Of a stretch of 61,587 nt of DNA, positions 1-9,383 are shown in pieces. Both the position numbers and the translations under genes were made by a program. The DNA comes from a virus. A model generated the notes under the pieces. That model was not told where the DNA came from. It did no database searches and saw only the letters and a program-made list of their open reading frames with translations. The stretch covers positions 1 to 61,587 of the IMG/VR virus record IMGVR_UViG_3300043395_002060. The stretch is one strand, 5' to 3'. How positions within the stretch are numbered: the stretch's first letter is position 1; each line of letters starts with the position of its first letter.

Positions 1-78
1 CTCATCTCTACCTGCGTTTTGTTCAGGTTGTTGTAGGTAGATACTGGCATCGTATGATGATGTGAAAAATTTATGCAT
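1..78 (-). CDS. N-terminal fragment of an unrecognised, probably virion, protein
   Basis: Only the first 26 codons are inside the window (MHKFFTSSYDASIYLQQPEQ...), with the frame open to base 1. The ATG begins one base after the stop codon of the gp6-like gene, so it belongs to the same baseplate operon and is very likely a tail or baseplate component. The fragment is too short to assign a family. Confidence 0.6.
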   Translation of the reverse strand, partial: MHKFFTSSYDASIYLQQPEQNAGRDE

Positions 79-79
79 A

Positions 80-2104
80 TTATAAAGCTCTTCCTTTTAT
101 ATCTTTGTTAGGGTATTTTACTTCGAATATAGATGGGTCTAAAGATGGATATACTATCTTACCTTTAGTTGCTGCTTCTATATTATATTTGTTTGGTGAA
201 TAATTGCCATCTCCGGCACATAAATTATGTATTTTAACGGATGGAACACTCATTACACCTTCTACATTTGCCAATATTAATTCTATTTCGGAAATATTGA
301 TTGTTTTATTAAATGTCCAATTATCTATTTCAAAATACGATTGTAATTCTGCTAAACAAGCTGATAATACTTCTGATTTATTATAATTCTGATAGCAAAT
401 CACTTCAAAATCAACACCAATATTTACAATGAATCCATCGATAATATTAACACCATCGGTAATCATTCTATATTCACCTAAATAAGTTTTTAAGTTTTGT
501 TTTATAGCTTGATTCAATGTTGTTAATTTTTTATTACCATCATACCCCAATACATACATATTGATTGCAAATGGATTATTTATTTCAGATAGCGATGTTT
601 TCTTTTGTGTAAGATATTTTACCAATTCTTTTTGAATATCTTGCTTTGAACTTCCTTTTAATTCATCTACTATATTTACAAACTCTGCAATATTTTGTGG
701 AGATGCTAATATAGATGCAGGTGAATTATTATCTATTTCTCCATCAGGCGAAACATATACTTTTGCAACACTACCATATCTTTCTGGCATTGATAAAGCT
801 CTTACAACATAATCTTGTCTTGTAACTGCTCTATTTTGAGAACCAAACATTGCTATTGCGTTTTGTCTGATTTCTTCAATTGATTCAGCCCCTCTACCAC
901 CAACTGCTGCTTCTAAATTTTCAACAGCCACAGTTCCTTTGGTTGCTCCATATAGTGGTAATAAATTTTCTGGCATAGATAATAAATCTTCAGAAAACTC
1001 TATGTTTCTTATATTAGTTAAATCACCTTGATTAACATTTGATTCAATCCCACCGCCAATCAAATATTCTATGTTTAAAGTTTCACCGGTTGGTGCTACT
1101 CCAAATGTATTTGTTTTTAGGAAATTAGATGGGTCTATTCCTTCGTTCAATCTATTAATAGAATGTGCTAACCCTAAACCAATATTTTTAGTATTGGGTA
1201 AAATGGTTTCATCTGGCATAGCGTTATTACCACTACCAAATTGTAAATCCATTGTATTATCAGAGTTTACTTTTACTGAAAATCTATTAGGAACTTTTTG
1301 AACTTCTAAAATATATGGAACTGATTCAGAATAGTTTGATAATTCACTTTTAGATTCTATATTAGGTTGTTCTACAAAAATACTTTCTTGTGCTAAATAA
1401 GGAACTTCATACCATTTAACGGCGCCACCATCAGATGTTACAGATGTTATAGAAATTATGTTTGTATCATCTAATGTAGTTGTTACATATTCTTCGTAAT
1501 CAGAAGAAAATGAAACAGTCTTATTAACTTTTCTTGCTGATATTGCCTTTACTTTTTTAGTAACTAAATATCTCGTAGGTGCTCCTGTTGTAGCATCTCT
1601 TTCATATACATCGATTTCTCTATCAGTTGTATTTGCGAAATCAACATCATCGGTTGTAATAAATGATACATTTGAATTAGAAGTTGATTCTACAACAAGT
1701 CCACTTTTTATCTTTAATAAAAACCTAGTATCAATTGTATAATCAGGTGCAGAGCCGGCAGGAACTAATTGATAAATAGTTAATGTAACTACCGCAGGTG
1801 ATGTTACTTTTGGTTTATATCCCATCGATTGTGCTAATGCCATAACATTCTTACGTTCCGTGGCATGAGACAACATCGATTCTTTTAATTGAGTGTCTTG
1901 GTAAAATGAAAGAATATCACCAATGGCAGCCGCTTGTTCAACGAACACCATACCTGGCGATGCTTCATTGAAATCCGAATAACTATTTGGGAAATATGTT
2001 TTAGTAAAATCAATAAGATTTTGTTTGAAAGATTCGAAGTCCTTTCCAACGTAATTTATATTCTTACTACTACCAAATGTCTTTTTTACAGGTTTAATTG
2101 CCAT
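80..2104 (-). CDS. Baseplate wedge protein, T4 gp6-like (baseplate J family)
   Basis: A 674-residue structural protein. In T4, gp6 dimers join neighbouring wedges of the baseplate and form its inner ring. The N-terminal region has the typical segment NEASPGMVFVEQAAAIGD (residues 46-63). The second half has the baseplate-J signature GGRGAESIEEIRQNA (402-416) followed by AVTRQDYVVRAL (426-437). Length is close to T4 gp6. The gp25-like gene lies one base upstream, the usual neighbour of gp6 in T4-type baseplate clusters. The start ATG sits just after that gene's stop, so the two are likely translationally coupled. Family is clear from sequence; exact position in this phage's baseplate is inferred from T4. 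Confidence 0.9.
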   Translation of the reverse strand: MAIKPVKKTFGSSKNINYVGKDFESFKQNLIDFTKTYFPNSYSDFNEASPGMVFVEQAAAIGDILSFYQDTQLKESMLSHATERKNVMALAQSMGYKPKVTSPAVVTLTIYQLVPAGSAPDYTIDTRFLLKIKSGLVVESTSNSNVSFITTDDVDFANTTDREIDVYERDATTGAPTRYLVTKKVKAISARKVNKTVSFSSDYEEYVTTTLDDTNIISITSVTSDGGAVKWYEVPYLAQESIFVEQPNIESKSELSNYSESVPYILEVQKVPNRFSVKVNSDNTMDLQFGSGNNAMPDETILPNTKNIGLGLAHSINRLNEGIDPSNFLKTNTFGVAPTGETLNIEYLIGGGIESNVNQGDLTNIRNIEFSEDLLSMPENLLPLYGATKGTVAVENLEAAVGGRGAESIEEIRQNAIAMFGSQNRAVTRQDYVVRALSMPERYGSVAKVYVSPDGEIDNNSPASILASPQNIAEFVNIVDELKGSSKQDIQKELVKYLTQKKTSLSEINNPFAINMYVLGYDGNKKLTTLNQAIKQNLKTYLGEYRMITDGVNIIDGFIVNIGVDFEVICYQNYNKSEVLSACLAELQSYFEIDNWTFNKTINISEIELILANVEGVMSVPSVKIHNLCAGDGNYSPNKYNIEAATKGKIVYPSLDPSIFEVKYPNKDIKGRAL

Positions 2105-2105
2105 T

Positions 2106-2540
2106 TTATTTTGTTATATTAATTTGTATCGATTCTGATAAATTTGGGTTTGATACCAATGAAAACTTTATGTCTAAAGCTATTTTATTTGTATCAATAT
2201 CATTTTCATCATAATCAAATATAATTGTATCGATATTCAAATATGGCAACCAAGTTGATACTGCATTAACTATTGCATTTTCAATAGATTGTTCTATCCC
2301 ATCGGTTATTTGTTCAAACAACACCTTCCAAACATCACAACCAAATTCAGGTTGCATCATTCTTTCACCTTTTTTAGTCAATATCAGATTTTTTAAATTA
2401 TCTGATGCTTGTTGTAAAGTTGTATAGTTTGTTGCAAAGATACCATTAGAATCAGAACGTTTATTTATTCCAATCCCTAATACTTTGTAATCATTTTCCG
2501 TTAAATCGGTTACTTTAACTTTACCAAGCTCTATTGCCAT
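2106..2540 (-). CDS. Baseplate wedge protein, gp25-like (GPW/gp25 family)
   Basis: A 144-residue protein with the gp25/GPW core: the segment LKNLILTKKGERMMQPEFGC (49-68), then W71 and a helix containing IENAIVNAVSTWLPY (86-100). Family members are small lysozyme-fold-like wedge proteins that bind gp6 and help trigger sheath contraction; they are not active lysozymes. It lies between the unknown 172-residue gene and the gp6-like gene with spacings of one base on each side, which is consistent with a single baseplate operon. Confidence 0.9.
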   Translation of the reverse strand: MAIELGKVKVTDLTENDYKVLGIGINKRSDSNGIFATNYTTLQQASDNLKNLILTKKGERMMQPEFGCDVWKVLFEQITDGIEQSIENAIVNAVSTWLPYLNIDTIIFDYDENDIDTNKIALDIKFSLVSNPNLSESIQINITK

Positions 2541-2541
2541 A

Positions 2542-3060
2542 TTATCTTAATCCTTTATCTTTTTCTTGCTGTGAAAAAACTTTCGTTAAATCACTATAAT
2601 CTCTACTCAATGCTTTTTGAATAGCATCCAACCCAGCGTTTCCTGTTGATGGTATATTTTGTGGAACACTATTCATTCTATAATCCATTGTATCCCACCC
2701 ATCTTCTTCATATTGTGTAGGTTGCATCATATCCAATATAGAATTTTCTTCCATCATTCCTACATCAGTTCTTTGCTCTGCACTAAATGGAGTTGTCATA
2801 TTCAACACTTCGTTCAACATAGGATTCGATGTATATTCCTTCATTTGTTGAGGTCTTTGCTGTTGTATGGGTTGTTGCTTTCTAACTGGCTGTGCCGCAA
2901 TTTCTGTCATCTCTCTCAATGTTGGAGATGTTGTTTTCTTTTGTGAGTTTAATGTAACTGCACCGGATTTTATCATTTTTGCCAATTCTTCTTTGACTTG
3001 CTGCTTAACTTCACGTTGAACAACCTCTTTGATTAATCCGACTAATAATTTTGAATCCAT
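2542..3060 (-). CDS. Hypothetical protein, Gln/Met-rich, within the baseplate operon
   Basis: 172 residues, family not recognised. Residues 1-35 look like a charged amphipathic helix (KEVVQREVKQQVKEELAKM). The middle (55-80) is rich in Q, P and R, and the rest is Met/Asn/Gln-rich and probably flexible. Such a helix plus low-complexity tail is common in small phage tail or scaffold proteins, but that is inference. It lies 40 bases after the 414-residue gene and one base before the gp25-like gene, so a structural or assembly role is likely from context only. Confidence 0.75.
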   Translation of the reverse strand: MDSKLLVGLIKEVVQREVKQQVKEELAKMIKSGAVTLNSQKKTTSPTLREMTEIAAQPVRKQQPIQQQRPQQMKEYTSNPMLNEVLNMTTPFSAEQRTDVGMMEENSILDMMQPTQYEEDGWDTMDYRMNSVPQNIPSTGNAGLDAIQKALSRDYSDLTKVFSQQEKDKGLR

Positions 3061-3099
3061 AATTATGTTATTTTATAATAAATATTGAAAGTTTGTATT

Positions 3100-4344
3100 T
3101 TATCCTACGATTGTATATCCACTCCAATTGATAATAGCCGGAGCGGGTGGCGCTGGTGGTGGATATTGAGCTATAACACTCATAGTTCCGCCTGTACCCA
3201 TTAAATGTTGTTGTGCTGCATTTATAAAAGGACCTAATAATATATTCGATGGAATTGTAAATAAAATAGTTGGTGGAATAAAATTGATATATGGTATATC
3301 GGGTATTTTATCTTTAATAGCATCGTATGCCATTGCTTTTATTTCTTCTTCTGTTGGTAATTGTTCTTCTATTTGTTTTTTTAATTCCTCTTTTGTTGGT
3401 ATCTTTGGAATAGAAATGTCAGGCAATTCTATATCAGGCTTAACACCATCTATTGTATCTTTAACAAATTTTTTAATCTGTTCTTTTGTAGGTTTTGGAT
3501 TTGGAATAGATTCGGAAGCGTTTATAGCAACTTGTATTATAGCCAATATTGGTTGCAATATAATTTCTTCTATTGGTTTTATGAGTTGTTCTTTGATAAC
3601 TTTTACAGCCTCCTCTAATAATTTATTTTTTGCTTCTTCTATTAATTTTTGTCTATCAGGTAATTTCGGAAAAGGAATTTTAATAGATTTTTTTATTTGT
3701 GAGCCAGTTGATGGTTTTTTCTTTTTAGCTTCTTTTAGTTTTCTGATAATTTCAACCGCCGCTTTAATAATTGGATTATCTTTCAAATTACTATCAACCG
3801 GTTCTTTGTTTATTATTTTTTGTGCAGTTTCATATACCGGAATAGTTAATTCTGACAAAGGTGGTATTGCAGGTAGTGTTATGGTTTGCTTTTTTAATTC
3901 ATCTTCCAAAACTTTCATAGCTTCTACTTCTGCTTTATGAATAGCTGCCGATGTGGTTAATTGTATCGGATTTGGTCCAATATTCATAACAGCTCCTGGA
4001 GCAGGTGGTGTGGTTTGCCATCCACCGGGTCTCAATATTGGATTGGGAATTGGTGCCATTTCGGCACCCATCCAATATGCTTCAAATGCAGCCGGGCATA
4101 TTTCTTCTAATAGATTAAAATTAGAACCTTTTAATGCTATACCTTTTTTCATTGCATTTGCAATAACTTCAGCCATACCATTTACATTCCCATTTATTAC
4201 GGGAACTCCGTTCATCATATCGCCACCTCTTTTTATACAAGCATCATATTCTTCGGCATAAAAACGAGCAAACCCTTCAACATCAAATGCATATTTGAAG
4301 GATATCATTGCGTTTAAAACATTTAATCCGAATATTGTCCACAT
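3100..4344 (-). CDS. Putative virion protein, Pro-rich with long helical middle
   Basis: 414 residues, no family recognised. The N-terminus (MWTIFGLNVLNAMISFKYAF) is followed by a small globular part with conserved-looking Y-E-Y and GGDMMNG. A Pro/Gly segment lies around 100-125. A long charged region (200-345) alternates Lys/Glu helices with Pro-rich linkers. The C-terminus is again Pro/Ala-rich and ends in GYTIVG. It starts immediately upstream of the spike gene's stop and is probably co-translated with it. Position between the spike protein and the gp25-like protein suggests a baseplate or tail-tube component, but the sequence itself does not prove it. Confidence 0.75.
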   Translation of the reverse strand: MWTIFGLNVLNAMISFKYAFDVEGFARFYAEEYDACIKRGGDMMNGVPVINGNVNGMAEVIANAMKKGIALKGSNFNLLEEICPAAFEAYWMGAEMAPIPNPILRPGGWQTTPPAPGAVMNIGPNPIQLTTSAAIHKAEVEAMKVLEDELKKQTITLPAIPPLSELTIPVYETAQKIINKEPVDSNLKDNPIIKAAVEIIRKLKEAKKKKPSTGSQIKKSIKIPFPKLPDRQKLIEEAKNKLLEEAVKVIKEQLIKPIEEIILQPILAIIQVAINASESIPNPKPTKEQIKKFVKDTIDGVKPDIELPDISIPKIPTKEELKKQIEEQLPTEEEIKAMAYDAIKDKIPDIPYINFIPPTILFTIPSNILLGPFINAAQQHLMGTGGTMSVIAQYPPPAPPAPAIINWSGYTIVG

Positions 4345-5568
4345 TTATGATTTACTTAAATAATTTTTAGCAGATAGTAAAGTATTTAATTTACCTTTTA
4401 TAGCTTTAAATGCTGGAATATTTACAGGACCAGTTGATGTTGGCCCACAAGGAGTAGCATATACTTGCTTTGTTATTTCATCTATTAACTCTCCCATTAA
4501 TTTTACTAATTCACCACCCAATACCATCTTTTGTACATCCGCACCAGCTCCTCCCTCACCTTTGTTTTTTCCTAAATAAACTTTACCATTTTCGGAATTA
4601 AGGAATATCTGATTAGCTCCTTTGGAATGAATGGTTACGTTATTATTGGTATGTAGGTAAATATCTTTTGCAGCATCTATTGAATATTGTCCATCAGTTA
4701 TAACACCGGTATTACCTTTACCAAATATGATAAATTCTTTTGCTTTAGCTGATAGTATTATTCTATCCGAATTTACCCAAAGTTGGTCACCACTCAAATC
4801 TTTTGAGTTTGGGTAATTTTTGAATGCTTTTTTTTCCTTTTTAATTGTTTCTTTGAATGGAACTTTTATTTTATTAGATGTAATATAGATTGATGTACCA
4901 TCTTTATTAATATCTTCTTCAACCAAAGTACCAATTGGTTTTAAATCCAATTCAGGGTTTTGCTTATTACGAATGAATATACCGGAAGATGCTGTTTTAC
5001 CATCTTCTGTTAAAAAGAATTCGGAAAATCTAATTGTATTACCAACTCTACCCTGAATAATAGTATCTCCTTCTTTTGGTTTTAAAAATTTAATTTTTTC
5101 ATTTACCTTATATTCATTCTTATCATCTTTCTTTTTATCAGAACTTTGTCCACCCGTTTTTGCAGTGTTTGCCATAGATGAACCACCACCACCGCCTTCT
5201 GCTTTAACACCATCTACTAATTCTGTATTTTTATAAGTAATATAATCTCTTCTATATGAAGTGTATGGACTGATTGTATATGGAAGCCAAAATATATTAT
5301 TTTCATCAATTTCCATTATAATTACAGTCTCTCCTTTAATTGGCATTGTAAAATTATTCTTATCGAATGGATAAGCATAATATTCGGTAGTCATACCTTC
5401 ATAATGAAATGTTATAGCACCATAGAATCTGGCATCCTTATCTCCAAAATCCTCATTCTTATTATAAATTGGAATATAATCGGATTCCTCACCTTTTTTA
5501 TAAGGTAGTAAATCATCCGTTATTGGATAAACAGTGTGTACAGTTGCTAAAAAAGATTTTATCTCCAT
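4345..5568 (-). CDS. Baseplate spike / hub protein, gp5-VgrG-like without a lysozyme domain
   Basis: 407 residues. The N-terminal ~130 residues form a beta-rich part with GEVIIMEIDENN-type strands, as in the OB fold of gp5/VgrG proteins. A Gly/Ser-rich linker (GGGGSS) follows. A second beta-rich domain (GDTIIQGRVGNTIRF) leads into a repetitive C-terminal part with short strands such as DAAKDIYLHTNNNVTIHSKG and NQIFLNSENGKVYLGKN, which resembles the triple-stranded beta-helix needle of tail spikes. No lysozyme motif is visible, unlike T4 gp5. It would puncture the outer membrane at the tail tip. It overlaps the upstream 135-residue gene by one base (TAATG). Confidence 0.75.
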   Translation of the reverse strand: MEIKSFLATVHTVYPITDDLLPYKKGEESDYIPIYNKNEDFGDKDARFYGAITFHYEGMTTEYYAYPFDKNNFTMPIKGETVIIMEIDENNIFWLPYTISPYTSYRRDYITYKNTELVDGVKAEGGGGGSSMANTAKTGGQSSDKKKDDKNEYKVNEKIKFLKPKEGDTIIQGRVGNTIRFSEFFLTEDGKTASSGIFIRNKQNPELDLKPIGTLVEEDINKDGTSIYITSNKIKVPFKETIKKEKKAFKNYPNSKDLSGDQLWVNSDRIILSAKAKEFIIFGKGNTGVITDGQYSIDAAKDIYLHTNNNVTIHSKGANQIFLNSENGKVYLGKNKGEGGAGADVQKMVLGGELVKLMGELIDEITKQVYATPCGPTSTGPVNIPAFKAIKGKLNTLLSAKNYLSKS

Positions 5569-5975
5569 TACTTTACTTTTTCTTTTATCTCTTCGATTTC
5601 AATTTGAATATCGGTTAGTTTTTCATCTGCTTTTTTTTCAACCTCACTAATAGTATCTTCCAAATCAGTTAATAATTGAGCTTTTTCACTTTCACTTAAC
5701 CAACCATCTTCTCCAATACCCTTAGCTTCAGCTGCTGCTAATCTTTGTGCAATTGTTGCAAGTTTAATTAAGTGGTCATCATTTTTAATTGATGCATCAA
5801 TAAGGTCTTTGATAATTGGAGCAATAACAGTTGCTTCACCAACATTTTTAATTAATTTACGAAGAGATTCAATCATTTCTGAAATATTCTTCTTTTTGTT
5901 TTGTTGGTTTTCATATATATCTTTAAACAATGATGATAGATTTTTACCATCAAATAATTGAAATTCGTTTGCCAT
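5568..5975 (-). CDS. Hypothetical coiled-coil protein
   Basis: 135 residues, highly charged, with predicted helical heptads over most of its length, especially the C-terminal LEDTISEVEKKADEKLTDIQ region. No family recognised. It is linked by one-base overlaps (TAATG) to the spike gene downstream and the SGNH gene upstream. It could be a chaperone or tail-associated helical protein; nothing in the sequence decides this. Confidence 0.75.
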   Translation of the reverse strand: MANEFQLFDGKNLSSLFKDIYENQQNKKKNISEMIESLRKLIKNVGEATVIAPIIKDLIDASIKNDDHLIKLATIAQRLAAAEAKGIGEDGWLSESEKAQLLTDLEDTISEVEKKADEKLTDIQIEIEEIKEKVK

Positions 5976-6751
5976 TATATTAATTTGTTTCCTACTATAT
6001 AATTATAAAGTTCTTCACTTATTAGTTTATAACCATCTTTATTAGGGTGTTGTGTTGCTCTAGTATCATATGTAGCATCTTGATATTCCCAAATATCCAA
6101 TCTATTTGTTTTAATTAGAAATTCTCTAAAAGTTTGTTTATTAAATTTCCAATAATAAGTTTTATCTATATTATCGGTAACATCATCTTTTTTATGTAAA
6201 TCAATAAGCATGTTTTCAATACTATCACACATTACATATTTTATGTTATATGATTCAAACAATTTTTGTAAAAAAATTATATAATTTTGATTAACAATAT
6301 TATAATAATTTTGATTAAACAATTCTGCTATAAAAAGATTTTTAAAATCTATTAAGAAATCGTTGTATTTATCATTGTTACTTCTAAATGAGTTTACAAA
6401 TTTTTCCGGCGTTTGTATTAAATGTTTGACACTCCAACTAACCCATTCTCCTTTTGGTAAAAACGGGACATAATCTCTTAAAGATGAACTCCACATAACA
6501 ACAACTAAATCATCTTCTCTTATTCTACCATCTTGCACATCAGTTACAATTTGATTAAATATTTTATTATTAGCATTTCCACTAATACCATTATTGTGAT
6601 GCGATACACCCAATTTATCAGCTAAATACTTTGGCCAAGAATGATTGTTTCTGAATAATCTCTTATCATCTCTATCGGTTAGGGTTCTTTCTATTTCTAT
6701 TTCTGCTCCTTCACCTTCTGTCCAACTACATCCGTATGTGTGTAAAATCAT
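5975..6751 (-). CDS. SGNH/GDSL-hydrolase-like protein
   Basis: 258 residues with the SGNH blocks in order: block I as YGCSWTEGEG (6-15) with the nucleophile Ser in GCSWTEG, block II/III as NNGISGNANNKI, and block V as HPNKDGYKLI near the C-terminus. Family members are serine esterases or acyl hydrolases, often acting on glycan acetyl groups. Its ATG overlaps the carbamoyltransferase stop (ATGA), so the two are translationally coupled, which suggests a shared substrate such as a surface or virion glycan. That link is inference. A second SGNH-like protein lies at 21110-21742. Confidence 0.8.
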   Translation of the reverse strand: MILHTYGCSWTEGEGAEIEIERTLTDRDDKRLFRNNHSWPKYLADKLGVSHHNNGISGNANNKIFNQIVTDVQDGRIREDDLVVVMWSSSLRDYVPFLPKGEWVSWSVKHLIQTPEKFVNSFRSNNDKYNDFLIDFKNLFIAELFNQNYYNIVNQNYIIFLQKLFESYNIKYVMCDSIENMLIDLHKKDDVTDNIDKTYYWKFNKQTFREFLIKTNRLDIWEYQDATYDTRATQHPNKDGYKLISEELYNYIVGNKLI

Positions 6752-8445
6752 GCTTTTTTAATTAAATAATTACCTAATACCAAATAATCCATATCACAAT
6801 TTTTGAATGTCCAAATTGCTTTATGTGGGTCATTTGTCATCGTATGTCCTCTTAAATTAAATGATGTATTTAATAAAATGGGAGTGCCACTTATCTTTTC
6901 AAATTCTTTTAATAATGTATGATATAATGGATTTTGTTCTTTTCTAACAGTTTGAATTCTTGCTGAATTATCAACGTGAGTTACTGATGGAATACTTTTA
7001 TATTTGGTAACTTGCACCACTTGATTCATATATGGAACTTCTCCTTCTGAACTAAAATATTTTGTATAATCTTCAATTGTTACCGATGGAGCAAATGGTC
7101 TAAACATTTCTCGTTTCTTAACAACTCTATTAATTCTATCCCTTACATCAGGTAAATGTGGGTTGGCTAATATAGAACGATTGCCTAAAGCTCTTGCACC
7201 AAATTCGGTTCTACCTTGAAACCATCCAACAACTGCTCCATCATTTATTAATTGCGCAACTTCTTTACATAATTTAGAATCATTTTTAATTAATTCTATT
7301 TTTAGTTTTTTATGTTTAGAAATAATATCAAACAATTTAGAATCATTCCATTCCGGTCCTAAATATGGAGATTGGTTATCTCCATTTGGTTTTTTATTAT
7401 GACCTAATACATTATGATATTGATATAGACAAGCGCCAATAGCAGAACCGGCATCGGATGGTGCAGGTGGAATCCATACATTTTTAACCGCCGAATGTTT
7501 CATAATTTTACCATTAGCAGTTCCATTATATGCACAACCACCACTCAATACTAAATTGTGATTATTAGATTGATGAATACAATGATTCACTAAAAAATAA
7601 AATTGAGATTCATACCATCTTTGTAAAGCCGCTGCTAAATCCATATGATGTTGTTCTATATCGGATTCAGGCGTACGTGGTTCGAATCCAATTAGATTGG
7701 CAAGTTTGATATTAAACATAGTTTTATCCGAATATTCCCATTCAAATAAACTCATATTGATATTAATCAATTTTTCAAAATCCAATGATGATATTTTTTC
7801 AAATACATCTCTATATTTCATATAATCACCATATGGTGCTAATCCCATTACTTTATATTCACCACCATTTGGTTTGAAACCCAAATATGCAGTTATAGCT
7901 GAATATACTAATCCCAATGAGTGTGGAAACTTTAATGATTTTATAAATCTGAATTCATTGTTATCACAGCTAACCGCATACATCGTATCCCATTCTCCAA
8001 CACCATCAATTGATATCGCTACCGATTCATCGTATGGTGATGTATAGTGTGCATAAGCTATATGAGAAAGATGATGCTTTGTATAGGTTATAACTCCATT
8101 ATATCCAATCATTTTTAATTTGTTTTGAATATCACCTTCGGTTTCAGCCCATCTTTTTTTAAATTCTTTCCATTGCTTTGGATATCTAAATCCAAACCAT
8201 TTACCAACGGTCTTTTTAACTCTATCGTATTTTACATCGGGTTCTTCATACCAACATACCATATCAACTTCATCTATTGTGATATGCGCATACTCTAATA
8301 CCCACTCTATTGCCTTAAACGGAAAAGAACTATCGTGCTTAATGCCCGATAGTTTCTCTTCTTCTATTGCTGCTACAACCTTACCATCTATAACTAAAGC
8401 TGCTGCTGAATCGTGGTAAAATCCCGATAATCCTAATTGAATCAT
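6748..8445 (-). CDS. Carbamoyltransferase, NodU/CmcH/TobZ family
   Basis: 565 residues, full length for the family. The N-terminal YrdC/Kae1-like part has LGLSGFYHDSAAAL (4-17), the metal/ATP-binding H-L-S-H (125-128) and SIDGVGEWD, then SGGCAYNGTANGK. The C-terminal part has GWFQGRTEFGARALGNRSI and MFRPFAPSV. The enzymes make carbamoyl-adenylate from carbamoyl phosphate and ATP and transfer the carbamoyl group to a hydroxyl. Known acceptors include Nod factors, antibiotics and, in phages, 5-hydroxymethylcytosine in DNA. No hydroxymethylase is visible in this window, so the acceptor here is unknown. The gene is coupled to the SGNH gene downstream and follows the sigma-factor gene by three bases. 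Confidence 0.92.
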   Translation of the reverse strand: MIQLGLSGFYHDSAAALVIDGKVVAAIEEEKLSGIKHDSSFPFKAIEWVLEYAHITIDEVDMVCWYEEPDVKYDRVKKTVGKWFGFRYPKQWKEFKKRWAETEGDIQNKLKMIGYNGVITYTKHHLSHIAYAHYTSPYDESVAISIDGVGEWDTMYAVSCDNNEFRFIKSLKFPHSLGLVYSAITAYLGFKPNGGEYKVMGLAPYGDYMKYRDVFEKISSLDFEKLININMSLFEWEYSDKTMFNIKLANLIGFEPRTPESDIEQHHMDLAAALQRWYESQFYFLVNHCIHQSNNHNLVLSGGCAYNGTANGKIMKHSAVKNVWIPPAPSDAGSAIGACLYQYHNVLGHNKKPNGDNQSPYLGPEWNDSKLFDIISKHKKLKIELIKNDSKLCKEVAQLINDGAVVGWFQGRTEFGARALGNRSILANPHLPDVRDRINRVVKKREMFRPFAPSVTIEDYTKYFSSEGEVPYMNQVVQVTKYKSIPSVTHVDNSARIQTVRKEQNPLYHTLLKEFEKISGTPILLNTSFNLRGHTMTNDPHKAIWTFKNCDMDYLVLGNYLIKKA

Positions 8446-8448
8446 AAA

Positions 8449-9138
8449 TTAAATTTTTATATCACCATATACATCAAATTCATTATATAAATCCATTTGC
8501 TTTTCTTTCATTTTGTTTACAACTTTGGTTATATAATGAGTTGGAAATCCTGTCATCTCTCTAATAAGTAGGTATAAAGATTTTTTATTGAAACTTTCGA
8601 TGTAATTTGCTCTTCTAAATAATTCCAAAACCGCATCTGCTATTTGCATATCTCGTTTCTTTGGAAAATGGTTTTCTAAATGAACATCCCAATATGCCAA
8701 CATTCTTTCATTAAAAGTTCTATGTTCTTCGTTTCTAGTCTCTTCTGCCCAATTATTTTCAGTATCCCAATTTTCTGGCATAGATGACATTACATCCGTA
8801 TCTTTATATCTTTTATAATTTGCATTATTATTTAAAATAAGATAATTTCTTGCAACAATTGTAAAATAAGAGAATGCTTTACCTTTACCCTCTTGGTACA
8901 TATGAATCTTCTCAATCATAAATGCAACAACCTCTGCCATAACATCTTGTGGGTCATCATCGAAATAAGAGAATTTCCATTTGTTATAAACGATTTCAGC
9001 TAATTTTTCAAATGAATGCTGAATTCTATCTTTGTATATCTTATTTCTTACTAATTGTTCGGTTGCTTTGTTGTATTCTATGATGGCATCTTCGGTATCC
9101 TTCGTAAAATACATTCTTGGGACTCTTTTTCTAGGCAT
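8449..9138 (-). CDS. Late-transcription sigma factor, T4 gp55-like
   Basis: 229 residues. It has the small sigma-70 region-2-like core seen in T4 and cyanophage gp55: YFDDDPQDVMAEVVAFMIEK, then KGKAFSYFTIVARNYLILNN with aromatic residues where region 2.3 melts the promoter. A C-terminal helical part follows. It would recruit host RNA polymerase to late promoters. No clear T4-type late promoter (TATAAATA) before the structural genes was found by eye. It overlaps the upstream 83-residue gene by eight bases. Confidence 0.85.
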   Translation of the reverse strand: MPRKRVPRMYFTKDTEDAIIEYNKATEQLVRNKIYKDRIQHSFEKLAEIVYNKWKFSYFDDDPQDVMAEVVAFMIEKIHMYQEGKGKAFSYFTIVARNYLILNNNANYKRYKDTDVMSSMPENWDTENNWAEETRNEEHRTFNERMLAYWDVHLENHFPKKRDMQIADAVLELFRRANYIESFNKKSLYLLIREMTGFPTHYITKVVNKMKEKQMDLYNEFDVYGDIKI

Positions 9139-9382
9139 TTTCGTTAAAATCTTTGAATTGAATGATTGTGTTACTTATTTGATTAAATAAAGAACCTACT
9201 TCATCATCCTTCTCAAACATTTGTGCATTATCAATTTTGCGCAAAGTCTCCAGTAATGTTTGGTTATTAATTTCTTGCTCTTCTATAAACTCTTCGTATT
9301 TTTCTAATTTATTAAATAAATTAACTATTGTATAACCAGCTGCTATCAATAATACGATTAAAAAAATAATTATAATTTCCAT
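9131..9382 (-). CDS. Small membrane-anchored coiled-coil protein
   Basis: 83 residues. Residues 1-21 form one hydrophobic helix (MEIIIIFLIVLLIAAGYTIV), followed by a charged helical segment (NKLEKYEEFIEEQEINNQTL). Orientation is probably cytoplasmic C-terminus. Function unknown. It overlaps the sigma-factor gene by eight bases and lies one base from the deformylase gene, so it is part of that operon. Confidence 0.75.
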   Translation of the reverse strand: MEIIIIFLIVLLIAAGYTIVNLFNKLEKYEEFIEEQEINNQTLLETLRKIDNAQMFEKDDEVGSLFNQISNTIIQFKDFNENA

Positions 9383-9383
9383 A

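Noticed and set aside
3284-3940. A 218-codon plus-strand open frame opposite the Pro-rich virion gene.
   Set aside because: It mirrors the Lys/Glu-rich helices of the minus-strand gene and looks like an artefact of that composition.
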